Shown: piece by piece, positions 1-12,150 of the stretch
Numbering within the stretch: position 1 is the first letter of the stretch
Layout of the letters: every line of letters starts with the position of its first letter
Assembly: GCF_013426205.1 (NCBI RefSeq)
Contig: NC_089423.1
Location: forward strand, 124,001 to 188,000
Direction of reading: 5' to 3'
Length of the DNA: 64,000 nucleotides
Source of the DNA: Metarhizium brunneum
Taxonomy: Eukaryota > Ascomycota > Sordariomycetes > Hypocreales > Clavicipitaceae
The notes under the pieces: generated by a model
What the model saw: the letters and a program-made list of their open reading frames with translations, nothing else
Told to the model about the DNA's origin: nothing
Database searches by the model: none
Made by a program: the position numbers and the translations under genes

Positions 1-1589
1 GTGTCGCGATTGGATGTAAGTATTTTACTAATCTATCATGATACCTAATATTATATTTTTATGTAATATAGTATATAAATTTACTTTATTATTAACGTAT
101 CCTAGTACTCAGGTCATTTGTTTAATGCGCAGGGGTGGCTTTATCCAATCTACCGACATTAGCGAGGTTCTCGCTGGCCCGGACTTGTCAGTCAGAAGCA
201 TCTATGAAGCCCTTGGTTTTCGATTGGACTATCGGGGGCGCATCTGGGCTTCTCCCATCGATAAAGGCCGATTTCCTTGGAGGCACTATCAGTCACCTTT
301 AATGCCATATCATGGCTCTCAGAAAGCACTTGAACTAGCCGAGTTATGGGCTCCGTCATCCTTGCACGTGCCACACAGTCAAAACCTGGACAAAGACATC
401 GGACAATAAACGTATCACGAGAGCTCAGAGTCAGACTTTGGCGAGGGCTGCCTCAAGCCTCTAGCGCTCACCGACTTCTTACATTTATAGAGACGTCTGA
501 CCCCTCTCGGCCTCTTAGAAAACCAAGGACCTTTTGTTCCCTAAAGTTGTTTATTAAATTGAGCTTGAACCTCGCGTTCCAAGCCGGGCTACTTTGACCG
601 TGTTACAGCACATCCTCGAAAACTGAACATGGTCTTTGGTTTCTCAAAGGAGGATTTGGTATTATGGGCGAGTTTTTTTTTTTTTGCGGCTCGCGACCGC
701 CGTGGGAGCTACCAGATTGTTTGTGCCCAGGCCTGCTTTGTGTTTTCATGTCCTGTTTTATGCTTTCATGTCTTGTTTCGTATTTTTACGTCTTGTTTCT
801 TATTCTTTCAAGTTAACTATGCGCAATTCTGTTAGTTTTCTTCATGGTCCCATTCTTGTGATTCGCCGCATGCCGCCTGCAGAATCTCCTCTAGATCTGG
901 GCCTGGCTGACACGAAAGCAAGTTTGTCAATACTCGTTTGCTTTCATTTCGGGCCGGGTACATTACCATTAGGACGAGTCTACTGTCTCCTGTATAGGGA
1001 GTGATATGTTTTAGACCGCCGCTTCAACCGCAAGCACCGGCGAACCTGGTGGTGGTTCAGCTGTGGGTATTTATTAACGGAATATACCCGTTGGCAACTA
1101 AGTGGCTGGGGCTATTTCTCTTCCACTTAGAGGGGGTATAAACGGTTGCTGTCTGATTAGAGCGCGTTCTTATTTTTGACGGTATTGGCACCGCCTTCCT
1201 TGCCGCAGCCGTCCATGATGGACCAATTGAGCCATCACAGTGTTGTGAGAGGAGGCGGGTCGTCTTAGCGTTGCCCTAACTGGCTGTTCGGCCTTTCAGT
1301 GCCGTCCCTTCGGTAATAGTTCTTAGACTAAGATGCCGACACAAAACTCGGGAGAACTCTGGGCCATACGAATGGGACCAAAGACTCGGTACATAGACCA
1401 TTCTGTTTAGGGTAACAGACCCCAGTTTCATCGATACCCCGTCGACTCGTCGGCTGTTGATGTTACAGCTTCGTTTCGAATTTGGGGCCGCCCGAAGAAA
1501 TGTACACGAGTGTGTGTGGAAAGTTTGTCATTAAAACAAGGTAATACATGCTTTACTAACCTAGTAGCCCAACTTGAGTACTGCATTAC
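1..1589. other. Gene-poor stretch, no assignable gene
   Basis: No conserved domain is visible in any frame. Short open frames exist (for example 121-409 on +) but they lack a convincing start, codon pattern or recognisable motif. The first bases could contain the end of a gene lying outside the window, but nothing supports a specific call. Confidence 0.4.
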
Positions 1590-1712
1590 GGTGGGGGACA
1601 AAAAGCATTCAACCAGGTCCGGTAGCTGAGGATATATCCATATGCTGGCTGCCCAAATAGCACAACCCATATGATAGTATATTAGTGTGCACTTCTTGGT
1701 AAGCAAACCTAT
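1590..1712 (+). repeat. Diverged dispersed repeat, left copy
   Basis: Two blocks here, gtggg-gacaaaa--tcaaccag and agtatattagtgt--actt-ttggt, recur in the same order and orientation near the right end of the window (62570-62680). The blocks are about 85 bp apart here and about 68 bp apart there, and the sequence between them has diverged. This looks like the decayed tail of a dispersed element. The family is unknown. Confidence 0.4.
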
Positions 1713-1863
1713 CACTATAGACGGTGTATTGCATATTACATATATATAACGCTGGAAAAGACTCCATGTCTCTATCTGCTGGCATGGGTGCCCCGGCTTG
1801 TTATCCCTTGTCCATGCCCTGAGTCAGGTGAACCCAAACCAGAGAACCGTGATATGCTGAAGC

Positions 1864-1870
1864 AAAAAAA
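1864..1870 (-). terminator. Pol III terminator of the tRNA-Tyr gene
   Basis: A run of seven A on the + strand is a run of seven T directly after the discriminator base of the minus-strand tRNA, as expected for RNA polymerase III termination. Confidence 0.7.
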
Positions 1871-1961
1871 TCTCCCGGGCGTGATTCGAACACGCGACAT
1901 TCTGATTCAACTGATGAGACAATTACAGTCAGACGCCATAAACCAACTAGACTACCCGGAG
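1871..1961 (-). tRNA. tRNA-Tyr (anticodon GTA), intron-containing
   Basis: Read on the minus strand, the segment folds as a cloverleaf. The A-box is TAGTCTAGTTGG and the B-box is GTTCGAATC. The anticodon stem TCTGA/TCAGA encloses CTGTAA, giving anticodon GTA at 1926-1924. A 16-nt intron (about 1922-1907) follows position 37, where tRNA-Tyr introns normally sit. The T stem GCGTG/CACGC is perfect. The acceptor stem CTCCGGG/CCGGGAG has one G-G mismatch (pair 5-68), so the gene could be slightly degenerate. A T7 terminator follows directly. The mature length without intron and CCA would be 75 nt. Confidence 0.8.
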
Positions 1962-4171
1962 ATGGACCAACTTGTGTATCTGGAGGTGAGATATTGTATC
2001 ATATGTTCGACGACCTGCCTTTGCACCCTATATTCGTTGTGCTTAAACCTTTCTACACTTTCACAATCATCGAAAGGTCCATAAGTCGTACCTATATCTG
2101 GATATTAGTCGCTACGCTTTTTCTTTGAACTCAGACATTCGAAGACTAGGTTGATCTTGCCGATATTGGCCGTTTTCTCGGTGAACAGCTTGCAGGATGA
2201 ATGCGGAAGCGAGTCTACGTCTACGTCAACCACCAGAAAGATTTTTCTGTGCTAGGAAACACGAAATGTTCTACTCGCAGCAGAAAACCCCGAAGCAAAG
2301 TGTCAACACCAGCCCCTGATGTCTTTCTTCTTTGCCGATTGACTAATGTGCACATGGGCCGAAGGTACTAAATCGACGAGTTTTAGCAAGCAGCCTTATT
2401 CTTTTAGATCGTACAAACTATATTTGGTGGGTAAGAATAATCATGCATCTGGAATTCTTGAGACTGGGCCAACGCAGCCGAGAAACCGCCCCGCGCTTAA
2501 GAAGAGCATCTGGCTGTAGCCCTGGAGAAAATAGCAAAGGAAATGCCACTGTAAATAGTTAATATTCCAACAAGTATGCTTTATCAGGCTCGTATTGCAA
2601 AAATGAATTATTAAAGCAGTCACGATCTGACTTGAAAAAAAGCCATGGGCAGTGCTGGTTACGAACGACATCGCCGTGATAGCTCAGCACAGAAATTTGA
2701 ACACGTGAGAAGACAAGCTGTCAAATGTGTGAAAAACGGTACTCCTGAGGAATGTTGTACTTTCCAAGTCTCGAACCGAGCATTGGCACCGGCCATATTG
2801 TTGGTATCATCGTGGCCCGGAAGATCCCAAAAAGGGTCAAGAATGAATCTTTGATAGAGAGCTACGCAGAGAACTGTGATGGAACAATCTAGTCAGGATA
2901 TAATCCAACATGATACTTGGATACAAGCCTAATTAGGTGCGTTGGCAACGTGGCCGAGATTCGGAACTCGTCTGTGTGACATGTCCTCCAGCACGAATAA
3001 CTAGATGTTGCCCTTTATGCCAGGCTTATTTCCCTCCGTCACTGCATCACGAAGAAATTAACGGCCCCTCGCCCAAAAAATTATGCCGGCGTCGCTTGCG
3101 GCGTAAAGGATATCGTCTTCCAGCAAAAGGCATAAGAGCCCGTATTCACAAAGAATGGCAGTCTGGTCGAGTTGACTACCCCAATGCCATTATCCGGCGT
3201 AGCCTTGGTCCCTGACCTGCTTTCCGCCACAACGAAACGCTCGACATCTGGCGGTACAGCTCCTAATATACAACACCAAGAGCATAATTCCCTGGCTATT
3301 CATATATAAATCCGTATACAAAGTTTGAGTTTATTCTCTCTTAAGAAGGGATGTAAATAGACTATTCGCGTCCAAAAGATATTCATGTTAACACGTGGTA
3401 CGCTACCGGGCCTCGTATCCCCGTGACGTGTGTGTGAGATAGTGTCAACACTATACATTCTAGTAGTTTGTCTAATCTAGAGGGTGTATCACATTATTAT
3501 TTCGGGCTGGTGATAAATAACGGCAACCTAGAAGGGCTGCCTCTAGTGTCCTTTATCGGTCGTGCACGGTAGCTGGTTCAACCCTTGACCATGCTCATCA
3601 TTAAATATTGCACTTGCTTTCAAGTAGTATGCCAGTGTTTATAGTTGCAGAGTGCGGTGTTAGTAGAGGCTACCACCGTCTACTAGAATCGTGAAATAGA
3701 CTAGGTCTATGGGCACCCTAGGGACGCGATATATGCACATGCAGCGTTGCGTCCGTCACAACTCAAGCTTAGTGTTCCTAGCTAGTCATTGCTTGGCGCC
3801 ATTCAAAGCACGGCTCTCAAGTGCTGGTTTATGACTCGATGTCGATGTCATGAGTACATATAGTCCACTCGCAGTCAACAGGGAGGACAAGGATCCTTGT
3901 TCGGGTTTTCGCATATTCCGGGTTCCCTCATTCCATTTCAACGGAGCCAATCACTTTTCGACATTCGCCCGTGGCCCCTTTTTCTAATATCCACTTTCAG
4001 TCCAGTGGCCTCCATCTTCACTCCGCTGTCTTCAGACATAGCGGGCGACAGTATCCCAATATATGACCAGGTTGTCCCATGGACTTGTAGGTCGACCTGC
4101 AAATGACTCAAAAAACATTCGGTCCTTAGCATCAGCGTAACGGGACAACGAGAGAGGGCGTTTCGTCCGCT
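1962..4171. other. Gene-poor stretch, no assignable gene
   Basis: Only short open frames without recognisable motifs are present. None has a splice pattern that builds a longer protein. The stretch upstream of 4172 contains the 5' flank of the phosphotransferase gene; no clear TATA element or pyrimidine tract was seen. Confidence 0.4.
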
Positions 4172-5689
4172 ATGGAGCATATCCCCGACGTCCAAGCCGA
4201 CCACGGCGCGCCCAACACATTTCCTCTTACAGCACAGCAAGTTGAAGATACAATACGAGACTTCATCGATTCAATAAACAAAGCCGCCGTTTGTGATTTG
4301 GCATCGAGGCATAATGGCGGAAGATGTTGCAGAATAGTCGATCAGCGGAATGGAAGCTTCAACATCTGTTTCTTTCTTCTCTTTGATGCCCATGTCACAT
4401 GGGTGGTAAGAATACCAATCGAGCCAGTGACCCGTAATGCCTGGGCCAAGGTCGTGAGTGAAGTGACAACCATCCGGTAAGCTTCATCGATTTGCGTATA
4501 GACGCATGGATGGTAAATAACTAGCCTTTACAGGTATATTAAACACAATACGACGATTCCTATTCCCGAAATATACGCATATGGAAAAGATACAACACTA
4601 GTGAAAGCAGCTTCAACTCCATTTATACTGATGGAATTTATACAAGGTCAACAACTTCACACAAGAACCGTCTTCCATGCCGCAGAACACCAACGGCGGA
4701 ACTTGTATATTGGTCTTATTGACACCTTGGCACAATTACGCAAGCTTGAGTTCTCGGCTACGGGTTCGCTAATGCCTAACCCGGACAATCCAGATGACGA
4801 GTCAAATCCTGTTCTGGGCCCCTTCCTTTCCATGACTGTTAATAAATTAGAGCGGAAACTAGAACGGCCAGTATTAACTGAAATCTTCACGTCTGTAAAC
4901 CGCTTCATGGACCTTCATTATCATATATTATCGCAGACATTTCAACTGCCCGTTGAAGAGCTCGACCGCAGGCAGGCAAAAATGGAGCTATTTGCCCTGG
5001 AAAGTGTATCAAAGGAGATCCCAAAACACATCAAATTACAAGAACCTGAGCGCCCATATATATTAGCCCACCCGGATTTAAGATGTGGCAATATCATGGT
5101 TAACGATGACTTCCATATTCTTGGCATCATTGACTGGGAGTTTACGAGCACAATTCCCCAGCAGATTTACATTCCACCACCATGGATCACCGGCCATGAC
5201 CCTGATACCCTTCTTATGGTAACTGGTGTGCCGCGAGAGCAAATTTGGCTAGAATTTCGCAGAGTCCTGGAGGATTTGCACAAGACATCAAGCGGTTGGA
5301 CGCAGTTGTGTCAAGATTGGGGATTGTTGCACCACGACGAGACACAAAGTAAGGATTTTATTCTGGAACTGTCACCGATAGTTCAAATACTACGTCACCC
5401 TTCTAGCCTGATGGATGTGTACTACTCTTCCATTTTTCTACGGCTATTTGGGTCCGAAACGTGTAGGGATGCCGTGGTCAACGAGTTTTTTGAACAGAGT
5501 GAGAATCAGGCCATTGCAGAGCAAATTGAGCTTCAAATTCAGAAGTCCGAGCGATACACCGAATACTTGCGCAACAACGATTTACTCATTCCGGATGAAC
5601 GGTCTCAGCAGATCCAGGAATTCCTGAAAAGGGCAAAGGCTTTGTTACAGGCTGGAGAAACACGTCACGGCAAGGAGATTGAGGAATAG
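4172..5689 (+). CDS. Aminoglycoside phosphotransferase (APH)-like kinase family protein
   Basis: Two exons, 4172-4476 and 4534-5689, joined across a 57 bp GT-AG intron (gtaagc...acag), give 486 residues. The kinase-like signature is clear. The Brenner motif HPDLRCGN (residues 281-288) has catalytic-base candidate Asp283 and Asn288, and IDWE (about 301-304) is the metal-binding Asp equivalent of the DFG motif. The N-terminal lobe lies mostly in exon 1 and the start of exon 2. The family phosphorylates small hydroxylated molecules. In filamentous fungi it is large and mostly uncharacterised, so the substrate cannot be named. The start chosen is the first ATG of the exon, and the join at residue 102 keeps the frame. 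The C-terminal third is charged and probably helical. It stands alone, with no evident cluster. Confidence 0.85.
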
Positions 5690-7011
5690 CCTGAGAAGCC
5701 CATTTTAATAGCCATAGCCTTACATGTGTAAGTCTTTGCCTCTAATTCCCGCTCCCACTCCTGCAACTCAGCCAACTTATTCCACAACCTGCCAATAAGC
5801 GCCTCCTTTTCAACCAGATTTCGCAGGAAGTATGGTGGAAGACAGACTGTTTCTGCCTGACGCAACCACAGGATTCACAGCATTACGTCCATGTCCTTTC
5901 TCAACTCGATGCAGTCAGGTTAAGAATTAGGTAATACTGAAAACGGACAATGAGACGGCGTACGTAAGCAGTGTCTAGCGATGATGAGAGATAGGTTGCC
6001 AAGAAGCTTAACAATTTGACGCCTCCGGAGGCTAGAGGCCATGGTATGAACCTCGCCTAGTACTTGCAAGTTATTAGGACGAGTGCCAGAGGTCTGATGG
6101 CTAGATCGGGAAGATATCCACGACCATAGTGCTCAAAAATACTGTCAGCATTTGCCACTGCAACCGGATACTCGATAGGCGCAGAAGAGTGACATGCCAT
6201 TCCGTAGGCTATGCTGTAACTAGCGAAACGAAAGCCAAATTTGGCCGTATGATGACCATGACCTGTGTGGTGTCTGCTGGCCGTCACGACAGCAAGAGCT
6301 TGTCTTTTGCGGCAATCGCAGCTCGGCTGCTATAGATTCGACGTTGAATACCTGGAAATGTAGTAGTCTATACATCTCGGTTGGTGAGTATATCCTGCCA
6401 CAGATAATAGGTAGGCAAGCTTATCGAGAGATCTTCCTTGGATGAGCAGCCATTCGATTAACTCTCCCATTTCCTGGAATTGCCTCCATTTTCACTGGCA
6501 CAGACTGTATTTTCACCAGTCAAGCCCAAGCAGGGCTTTGCATCATGCTGAATATTTACACGGTACTCGGGTGGGTGAAAAGGAACGACAAGTTTGCCGA
6601 GTCTGTTCGTACCGTTCCAAGCACCGTCATGCCTTTACATAGCCCAGGCCTGTTCGTTAGCAACTCTACAACTGTCCTGCAGTGGTGCGTTTGGTGGCAC
6701 TTCCGGGATAGCCAGGTATAGCATAGCGAGCAGGTTAGAGAGATCAAATACATTTATAGTTGATACTCTTTAATAAAAATAGAGAGGTCTATTGTTATGT
6801 ACGTAGCATAGAAGTCACTGTGTAGGACCTCTGCAAGGGCCCAAATTCTTTATTGCTCTAATGGATTGGACAAAGAGTGTTTCGAGAGGCCAGGCTTAAA
6901 CTACGGTTACCTAAATCAGAGCATTCTAGTAATATTTTATACGCTTGTAAAGAAGCTTTGTTCAAAACATGACTACAAGAATTTGCCTAGCATACGGTGA
7001 CTATTTACTAA
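5690..7011. other. Intergenic, no assignable gene
   Basis: It contains a minus-strand open frame at 5665-5865 with a coherent amphipathic composition but no ATG and no family match, and another at 6057-6287 without a recognised motif. I see no supported gene, repeat or RNA here. Confidence 0.35.
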
Positions 7012-8087
7012 TCATAATATATATGCAGGATTTCCACAGCCGTAGCCAGCTATTACAAGGCCCATGAATGCTCTTTGGTGTTTCCTCATAAGCTGGGCCG
7101 CCACTATCTCCCTGACAAGCATCTTTACCGCCCTCTTTTGAACTTGCGCAGAACATACTCTGTATCGGAAGCGGGAAAGCACTATCTTCATATGCCTTTG
7201 CGCATGCCTCTCGAGTCACCACTTGAAGGTGTACTTTACGCATATGCCTTGTCGGAACACCGCCTTGCCTTGACACGCCCCTAAACTAAATATTAGAATT
7301 CGATACAAAGACAAAGGGGAAGAAGACTGTTTCTCTGGTTAAACATACCAACCAGGTATAATTATTTCCGGCAGAAAGATGTAAGGATAATCGTGCTCGC
7401 TTGTCAACTCAGCATAGCGGATAGTCAAATTATTCTCGGGAATTGGAGTAGATAGTTTCCAGACAGAAATGTCATCATGTCTATTGAGAAAGTTGCAATA
7501 AGAGTGGTTGTGAATCGATAACACGTCCACTAGAATACCGCCTGATAGCCTATCCTGTAGTATAGTATTAGAAATTTCTTTTAATATTACTTGAATATTG
7601 TTACACGGAAATGGCCCAACAGATTGTGAAGCCCAACAAAGGGGCTTCGCCGATACAGGGCTTGTTGGTTACACAGCTAGAACACGTGCCCACGCGTTCC
7701 TTTTATGTATATAAGGCGGTCACCCTTCTCTTCCTTTCTCGTAGCAACTCAAGACCTTAGAGACCCTTCGAGATTATTATTGAATTGAGCTCCTTTTTGC
7801 TCCAAGCCTTCATACTGAACCCTTGTCACAAATATAAAACCTTATAAGTGATCCTGCCCGGACTTTGTATTTTGTCTCGTTGCTTTCAGAACAATGAGCA
7901 GCTGTGACAATTGTATCCGGGCTTATTATCGCGCCATCGCAAACGTTTGGTCTTTTTCACAGCTGCCTTTTCTTCTTATTGCGATAGTACTGGGTAGTTC
8001 ATTGGCTTCAGTTAGTTCTCCGCCAAGTATAGGCACTGCAATAGTAGTCGGAAGTGCTAATAGAATGAGCACAGGTCTGAGAGCCAT
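7012..8087 (-). pseudogene. Trypsin-like serine protease, frameshifted
   Basis: A secreted trypsin (family S1) can be followed over three exons on the minus strand. Exon 8087-7841 encodes a signal peptide (MALRPVLILLALPTTIAVP), a mature N terminus ILGGE and the His motif TAAHC. Exon 7549-7349 encodes SGGILV, the catalytic Asp region RHDDISV and PGW. Exon 7280-7012 encodes GWGV, the CQGDSGGPA Ser motif and GYGCGNPAY. The introns are 7550-7840, which contains a 232 bp solo LTR (about 54 bp without it), and 7281-7348. Two one-base frame breaks are needed: one near the A5 tract at 7953-7957, between RRKGS and the CDGAII block, and one after GGPAYEE near 7075. The C terminus stops soon after GNPAY, before the usual GVYTRV end. 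The damage suggests a pseudogene; single-base assembly errors are the alternative. Confidence 0.75.
7599..7830. mobile_element. Solo LTR in a trypsin-gene intron
   Basis: The 232 bp segment begins TGTTACAC and ends TTGTCACA (TG...CA). It is flanked by a perfect 5 bp duplication AATAT (7594-7598 and 7831-7835). An internal tatataagg TATA-like box sits near 7709-7717. It is not similar to the 436 bp LTRs elsewhere in the window. Removing it with one AATAT leaves a typical 54 bp intron with intact GT and AG, which supports the boundaries. Confidence 0.8.
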
Positions 8088-8639
8088 CTTGACAATTATT
8101 CTGGCAGCGAGAAGGAAGATTCTATAATACTTGTCAAGGGAACAGCTGTGCCCAAGGTTTCCGTCAGGTCATGTGTTTAGTTTGTGTAATCTCGAGGTTC
8201 TTTGTCGGCGATGCTCCTTTGTAAGGCTTTATTATTGGGTCCTTACCGTGTAATATCTGCATGTCTTGAAGATATTGGGACTAGCTAAGCTGTGACTCTT
8301 CGCCAAGGCCCTTGACTCAAAGCTGTGTGTAGCTTTATTTAACACTCGTCGCGGAAAGAGTGACCATCGTTGTCCGCAAACACGGATGTACCCTGCAGGA
8401 TGGTAACAAGCGGGATAGCCGCCGGTTGCATGTAATGGCTGGCGGCAATTATGTCTGGTACGATTCGCAGCCACGTATGATTGCGAGTCGCTGTGCAATT
8501 TCATCAATTAGCCGGGTCCCCCGATTGACTGGACGTTGAGCCCAGAGATTAGGCTGATTCTTGCATCTTGCTCGTATTAGTGCTATTCGTACTTGGCATT
8601 TACCAACCTACCCAGGTATGTAGCTGAGTTCAGCGAGAA

Positions 8640-8797
8640 TTGCTCGGCGGGCGCCCTACTGCTTCATGTGCTGTTTACTTAAATATGTATACCAGTATAT
8701 TTGTATATTTTAAAATATATTATCATATAATACCTTATAAAAAGGTATCAAGTAAAGCGTAAGCGCACCTAGTAAAAAAAGTAAGCCCGCCGAGCAA
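8640..8797. mobile_element. MITE-like element, copy 1
   Basis: A 158 bp AT-rich core is bounded by terminal inverted repeats: left TTGCTCGGCGGGC, right GCCCGCCGAGCAA. The right TIR extends inward as ...CACCTAGTAAAAAAAGTAAG. A second member with the same termini is at 14778-14973. There is no coding capacity. No convincing target duplication could be read. Confidence 0.7.
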
Positions 8798-8906
8798 TTC
8801 ACAGTCCAGCTATCTAAAGCTTTCACTACGGAAATCGCTCTGTACGGAGACATGCTATGAATGGGACGCGGAAATCAGGTATAAGGTGGGTTCGGTCGGT
8901 TTATCG

Positions 8907-9080
8907 TACCTCGACGAGGTACTCTTGGCGATCGGAAGTTTCTTCTAGCAGAATACTTCTGCCAACAGCGTGCCTTGGGTGCGATATCCCACGGTTAGAC
9001 TGAGCTTCAGCCAAGACGTAAAAACTCAAATCATGGCCAAGATCCGGTCTGAGCTCAGTCCTCGGCATGTTCCAGCGGTA
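8907..9080 (+). pseudogene. Acetoacetyl-CoA synthetase-like C-terminal relic
   Basis: Short peptides in shifting frames resemble the C-terminal region of acetoacetyl-CoA synthetases and related AMP-forming ligases: YLDEVLLAIGS, then FSQDVKTQIMAKIRSEL-SPRHVPA. The SPRHVPA block preceded by a lysine/arginine-rich helix is characteristic of the family. No upstream adenylation motifs are visible and the frame breaks between the two peptides, so this is at best a fragment. Confidence 0.35.
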
Positions 9081-9115
9081 GCGGAGGAGTGTGGTGCTGG
9101 AATCCTAAGACTAGT

Positions 9116-9178
9116 GTCCAGAGACAAGTCACTGATGTCCAGAGCCAAATGACTGATGTTCAGGGCCAACTCACTGCA
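9116..9178 (+). repeat. Three tandem 21 bp units encoding a heptad repeat
   Basis: Units at 9116-9136, 9137-9157 and 9158-9178 follow the pattern gtccagagncaantgactgat. In one frame they encode VQRQVTD, VQSQMTD and VQGQLTA, a coiled-coil-like heptad. No complete gene around it could be built. Confidence 0.5.
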
Positions 9179-11780
9179 CCAGCATGTGATGTTTGGAGCG
9201 AAACCAATACAGTTTCGCGCCAAATTACCGATCTTACCGAACTGCTCAACGTGCACATCAACACAATTATATTGTGAAGATGCGAAACCACAATCATCTT
9301 ATGATAAATCCAGGCCATCTATTACTTCCACCTCAGAGCGTACTTACAGGAGCCAAGATCCTGGATTGCCCAAGCTCATTACGTCGAGTGCTCTCAACAG
9401 ACTAGAATTACACGTGGGCTAGATTGCCTTTTACCCTTGGCAAAGACTTGGCTTTTTGTCCGGCTCATCTGGCGAACCAGGGTTCAATGTTGGGACCGTC
9501 TTGGCCGTCTCCATTTTATTTGGTGGGGCCAGCGGGCTCGTAATAACGTGCACTGTCAGGTCTGGTACGGAGTGTATTGCAATTGGCAAAGAAAAGGAAC
9601 AAGACATGAACCGCGTTTGGCGCGACAGTCTGGTGGGACTCAGATCCCGTTCAAAGCGCGCCGCGGACCTTTTTATTCTGAACTTTGTCTCCTGACTCTC
9701 CTCCTTAGCTTGCATGAAATTCCCTGATAATAAATGCCCATGCTTGAAACGAATTGTAACCTTTCTAATGCCAGGCCAATAGGGAGCCAATGCTTATCTC
9801 GGGGAGATTAATGGTACCCGCTCGCTCAACCAGTCCTTGCTGCAACCAGCCAAAATTATGAGTGGATATATTCTCATCATGGGCCGAAATTCACTCAATG
9901 ACGCTTGATAGCTTTGCTTGCTGCTTTGTCCAATTGCGAGGCTGGAGAGGCCGTCTTCGTAATACCCTAGTTCACATCATGCCCGTGGTGAACAGGTTTG
10001 ATGACAGCAGCACGCTCGCTAATCGGTACGGGGCATTGCAGGTGCAATCCCTTAATGATCCTTCGTAGGCCACGTGTTATATATTGCAGTGAACTCGGCA
10101 CCCCTAGCTACAAGGATGCTACCGAGTAATGCCGGCTTGTTCCAGCAGCCAGGAGTGGCCTTGTTACAGGCTTTGGGATGTGGTGTGACCAACCCTCTAC
10201 CGCCGAGGCTCTCCATGTTTCGCATCGCCACACAACCACAGCTGACGTTGCGCGTTCAATTGTCGATCGGGACCCGTTTTTTTTTCACCATTACACAGTG
10301 CCGAGATACGTGTACATGGAGAAGGGAGAGTACGGAATCCGGAATGGTAGCATGTCCGCCTTGCTGAACGTTTCGTCAGCTCATGCCTGGGTATGAACTC
10401 GCTCAAGGTCAGCAAACCGCTTCTGCGCGCTTCTCTGGCCTTGAAATTGTATCACGGGCTGGCTTTGCTCGCCGATGCCAATGTCACCTGCCGCAGCCGC
10501 CCAGATGCAGGCGCTTCAGGGATCTCAGCGCCACACAGGGCCGAACCCATGGCTTGGCTTTTGCTGCTGTCTGTGGTGTTTGTGTGCGTGGCCATGTACG
10601 GAGTAGTGCTCCTGACAGTTCTGTCACCCTCAAAGATCTGGGCCAATCAATATGTATATTAAAATATCCGGATGTGATCACTGATGAACCGAACTGGAAA
10701 CCCTCTTCCCCCTCGCTATTGGCCAAAGTAGACAAAGCTGCATTATTCGACTTGGAGAGCGGCTTCAACGTCGTGGACGAAATCGAGTTGTCGGGCTCGT
10801 GGCCAAGTGGCATCCAAAGGCGAAAACAGCCAGCTGGCCAGTATTTGGCGTACGCGTTAAACATGCGACCTTTTGCGCTTGTTCAGACTTGTGGTTCGTA
10901 TTTCGGCAGGCCAAGGTCGAGGGATCAGCCTCGTGTTATGCTGCTCGCTGCCCTTGTGGGATGAAGATCGCAGCCATCTTCACAGTGTGCTTGATGTTGA
11001 TCCGCCCCCCTTGGCCCGCCGCATTTGCGAGCCGGCAGTAATCAATGAGCGGCGCCGGGTGAAACTGTGTGGCCTCGAGGCATTGCCGTTGCGTGGGTCA
11101 TTGTGGTATAAAAATTGGGACCAGGAAGCCTGTCCCTTGGACTCGAAACAAGGTAGCACGGGCCACAGTTTGATTAGGAGTCCTGTTACACATCACCTAC
11201 CTAATCTTGTTCATCTTGAGACGCTGGGGGACCACCCACCACTCCGCTTTTGCATCGCTCAAGACCAGACCTCCATGGCTGCCCCTGTGACGTCCCCGGT
11301 TGCTGCTGGACCACAGTCCCCGCTCATCTCTGGGCATCCTCGACTGAAAGTGTGGTAGACGGCGGTGGTGAGTATGTGTTGTTTGTTGCGTACCCAGAGT
11401 TGGCCTCGTAGCTATGGACTGGGGGGAATTCGTCAGCCGTCACGCCGTCTCTGTTGGGTGCGCGGCCTGAGCCCTGACTGGTACCTGGTCTTTGGCCGCC
11501 TGCCCACGGGCTTTGGCTGTAAGCTTCAGCGGCGCCAATGAGTGGCTTGAAGCGTCAACAGTGCCCAGGAGAGTTGGTCGGTGCGGTTTGGGGGACATTT
11601 GGCTCTAGATTTGACTGTGTTGGTACCGACGCCATGATTTTTGGGAAGATGGACTGTACCGGCTCTTGCGCCGCGGTGTGAACTGGAGATGGACGTCGCT
11701 CCTTCCCTCTGCGGCCAGACATCTGGAGCTTGTTTCCCTCACACAGACCACAGACTTTGCACCGCCAAACTCTACCCTGC
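9179..11780. other. Intergenic, no assignable gene
   Basis: Several overlapping open frames occur on both strands, up to 193 codons at 10383-10964. None shows a domain, and their opposite-strand shadows are equally long, as expected from GC-rich non-coding sequence. I do not call a gene. Confidence 0.35.
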
Positions 11781-12150
11781 TTTCTGCTCCCTCTGTCCGT
11801 TTCTTCCCCTTTCTTCCTTTCTTCCTTTCTTCCTTTGTCCTTCCACCCCTGCATCTTTCCATTGTTTTCTGCTTATGTTGTTGATGCCGTCTTCATCTTT
11901 CCACGCGGGACGTCGAATCTAGACATTGATTCGGGACACCAAATCCCGCTTCCCTCCCTCTCTCGTTTCCAGTGCCATTGCGCCGACCACTCACACCTGT
12001 CGTTATCTACCAAGAAAAGAGATTCATTTTTTGACTGCGCCATAGTCTAGCACGCCCAAGTTCAAAATAGCGTGCCCTGGGAGAACCTCTCTATTCAATA
12101 CGCGCCTTCGTTTTCTTTTCTTCTTCTTCTTTTTCCTCACTCGACTCTTC
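11780..12150 (+). promoter_or_regulatory. Pyrimidine-rich leader/promoter of the GT31-like gene
   Basis: Two long CT tracts (11790-11850, with repeated cttcctttcttc, and 12105-12145) lie 200-500 bp upstream of the start codon. Such tracts commonly mark transcription starts in filamentous fungi. No exact start site can be read. Confidence 0.4.

Noticed and set aside
2935..2960. tRNA-like 5' end (acgtggccgag)
   Set aside because: No anticodon arm or matching acceptor strand downstream.
5665..5865. Minus-strand frame with coherent helical composition next to the APH-like gene
   Set aside because: No ATG, stop directly upstream, overlaps the phosphotransferase end, and no family match.
10383..10964. 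193-codon + frame
   Set aside because: No domain, no typical codon pattern, overlapped by equally long frames on both strands.
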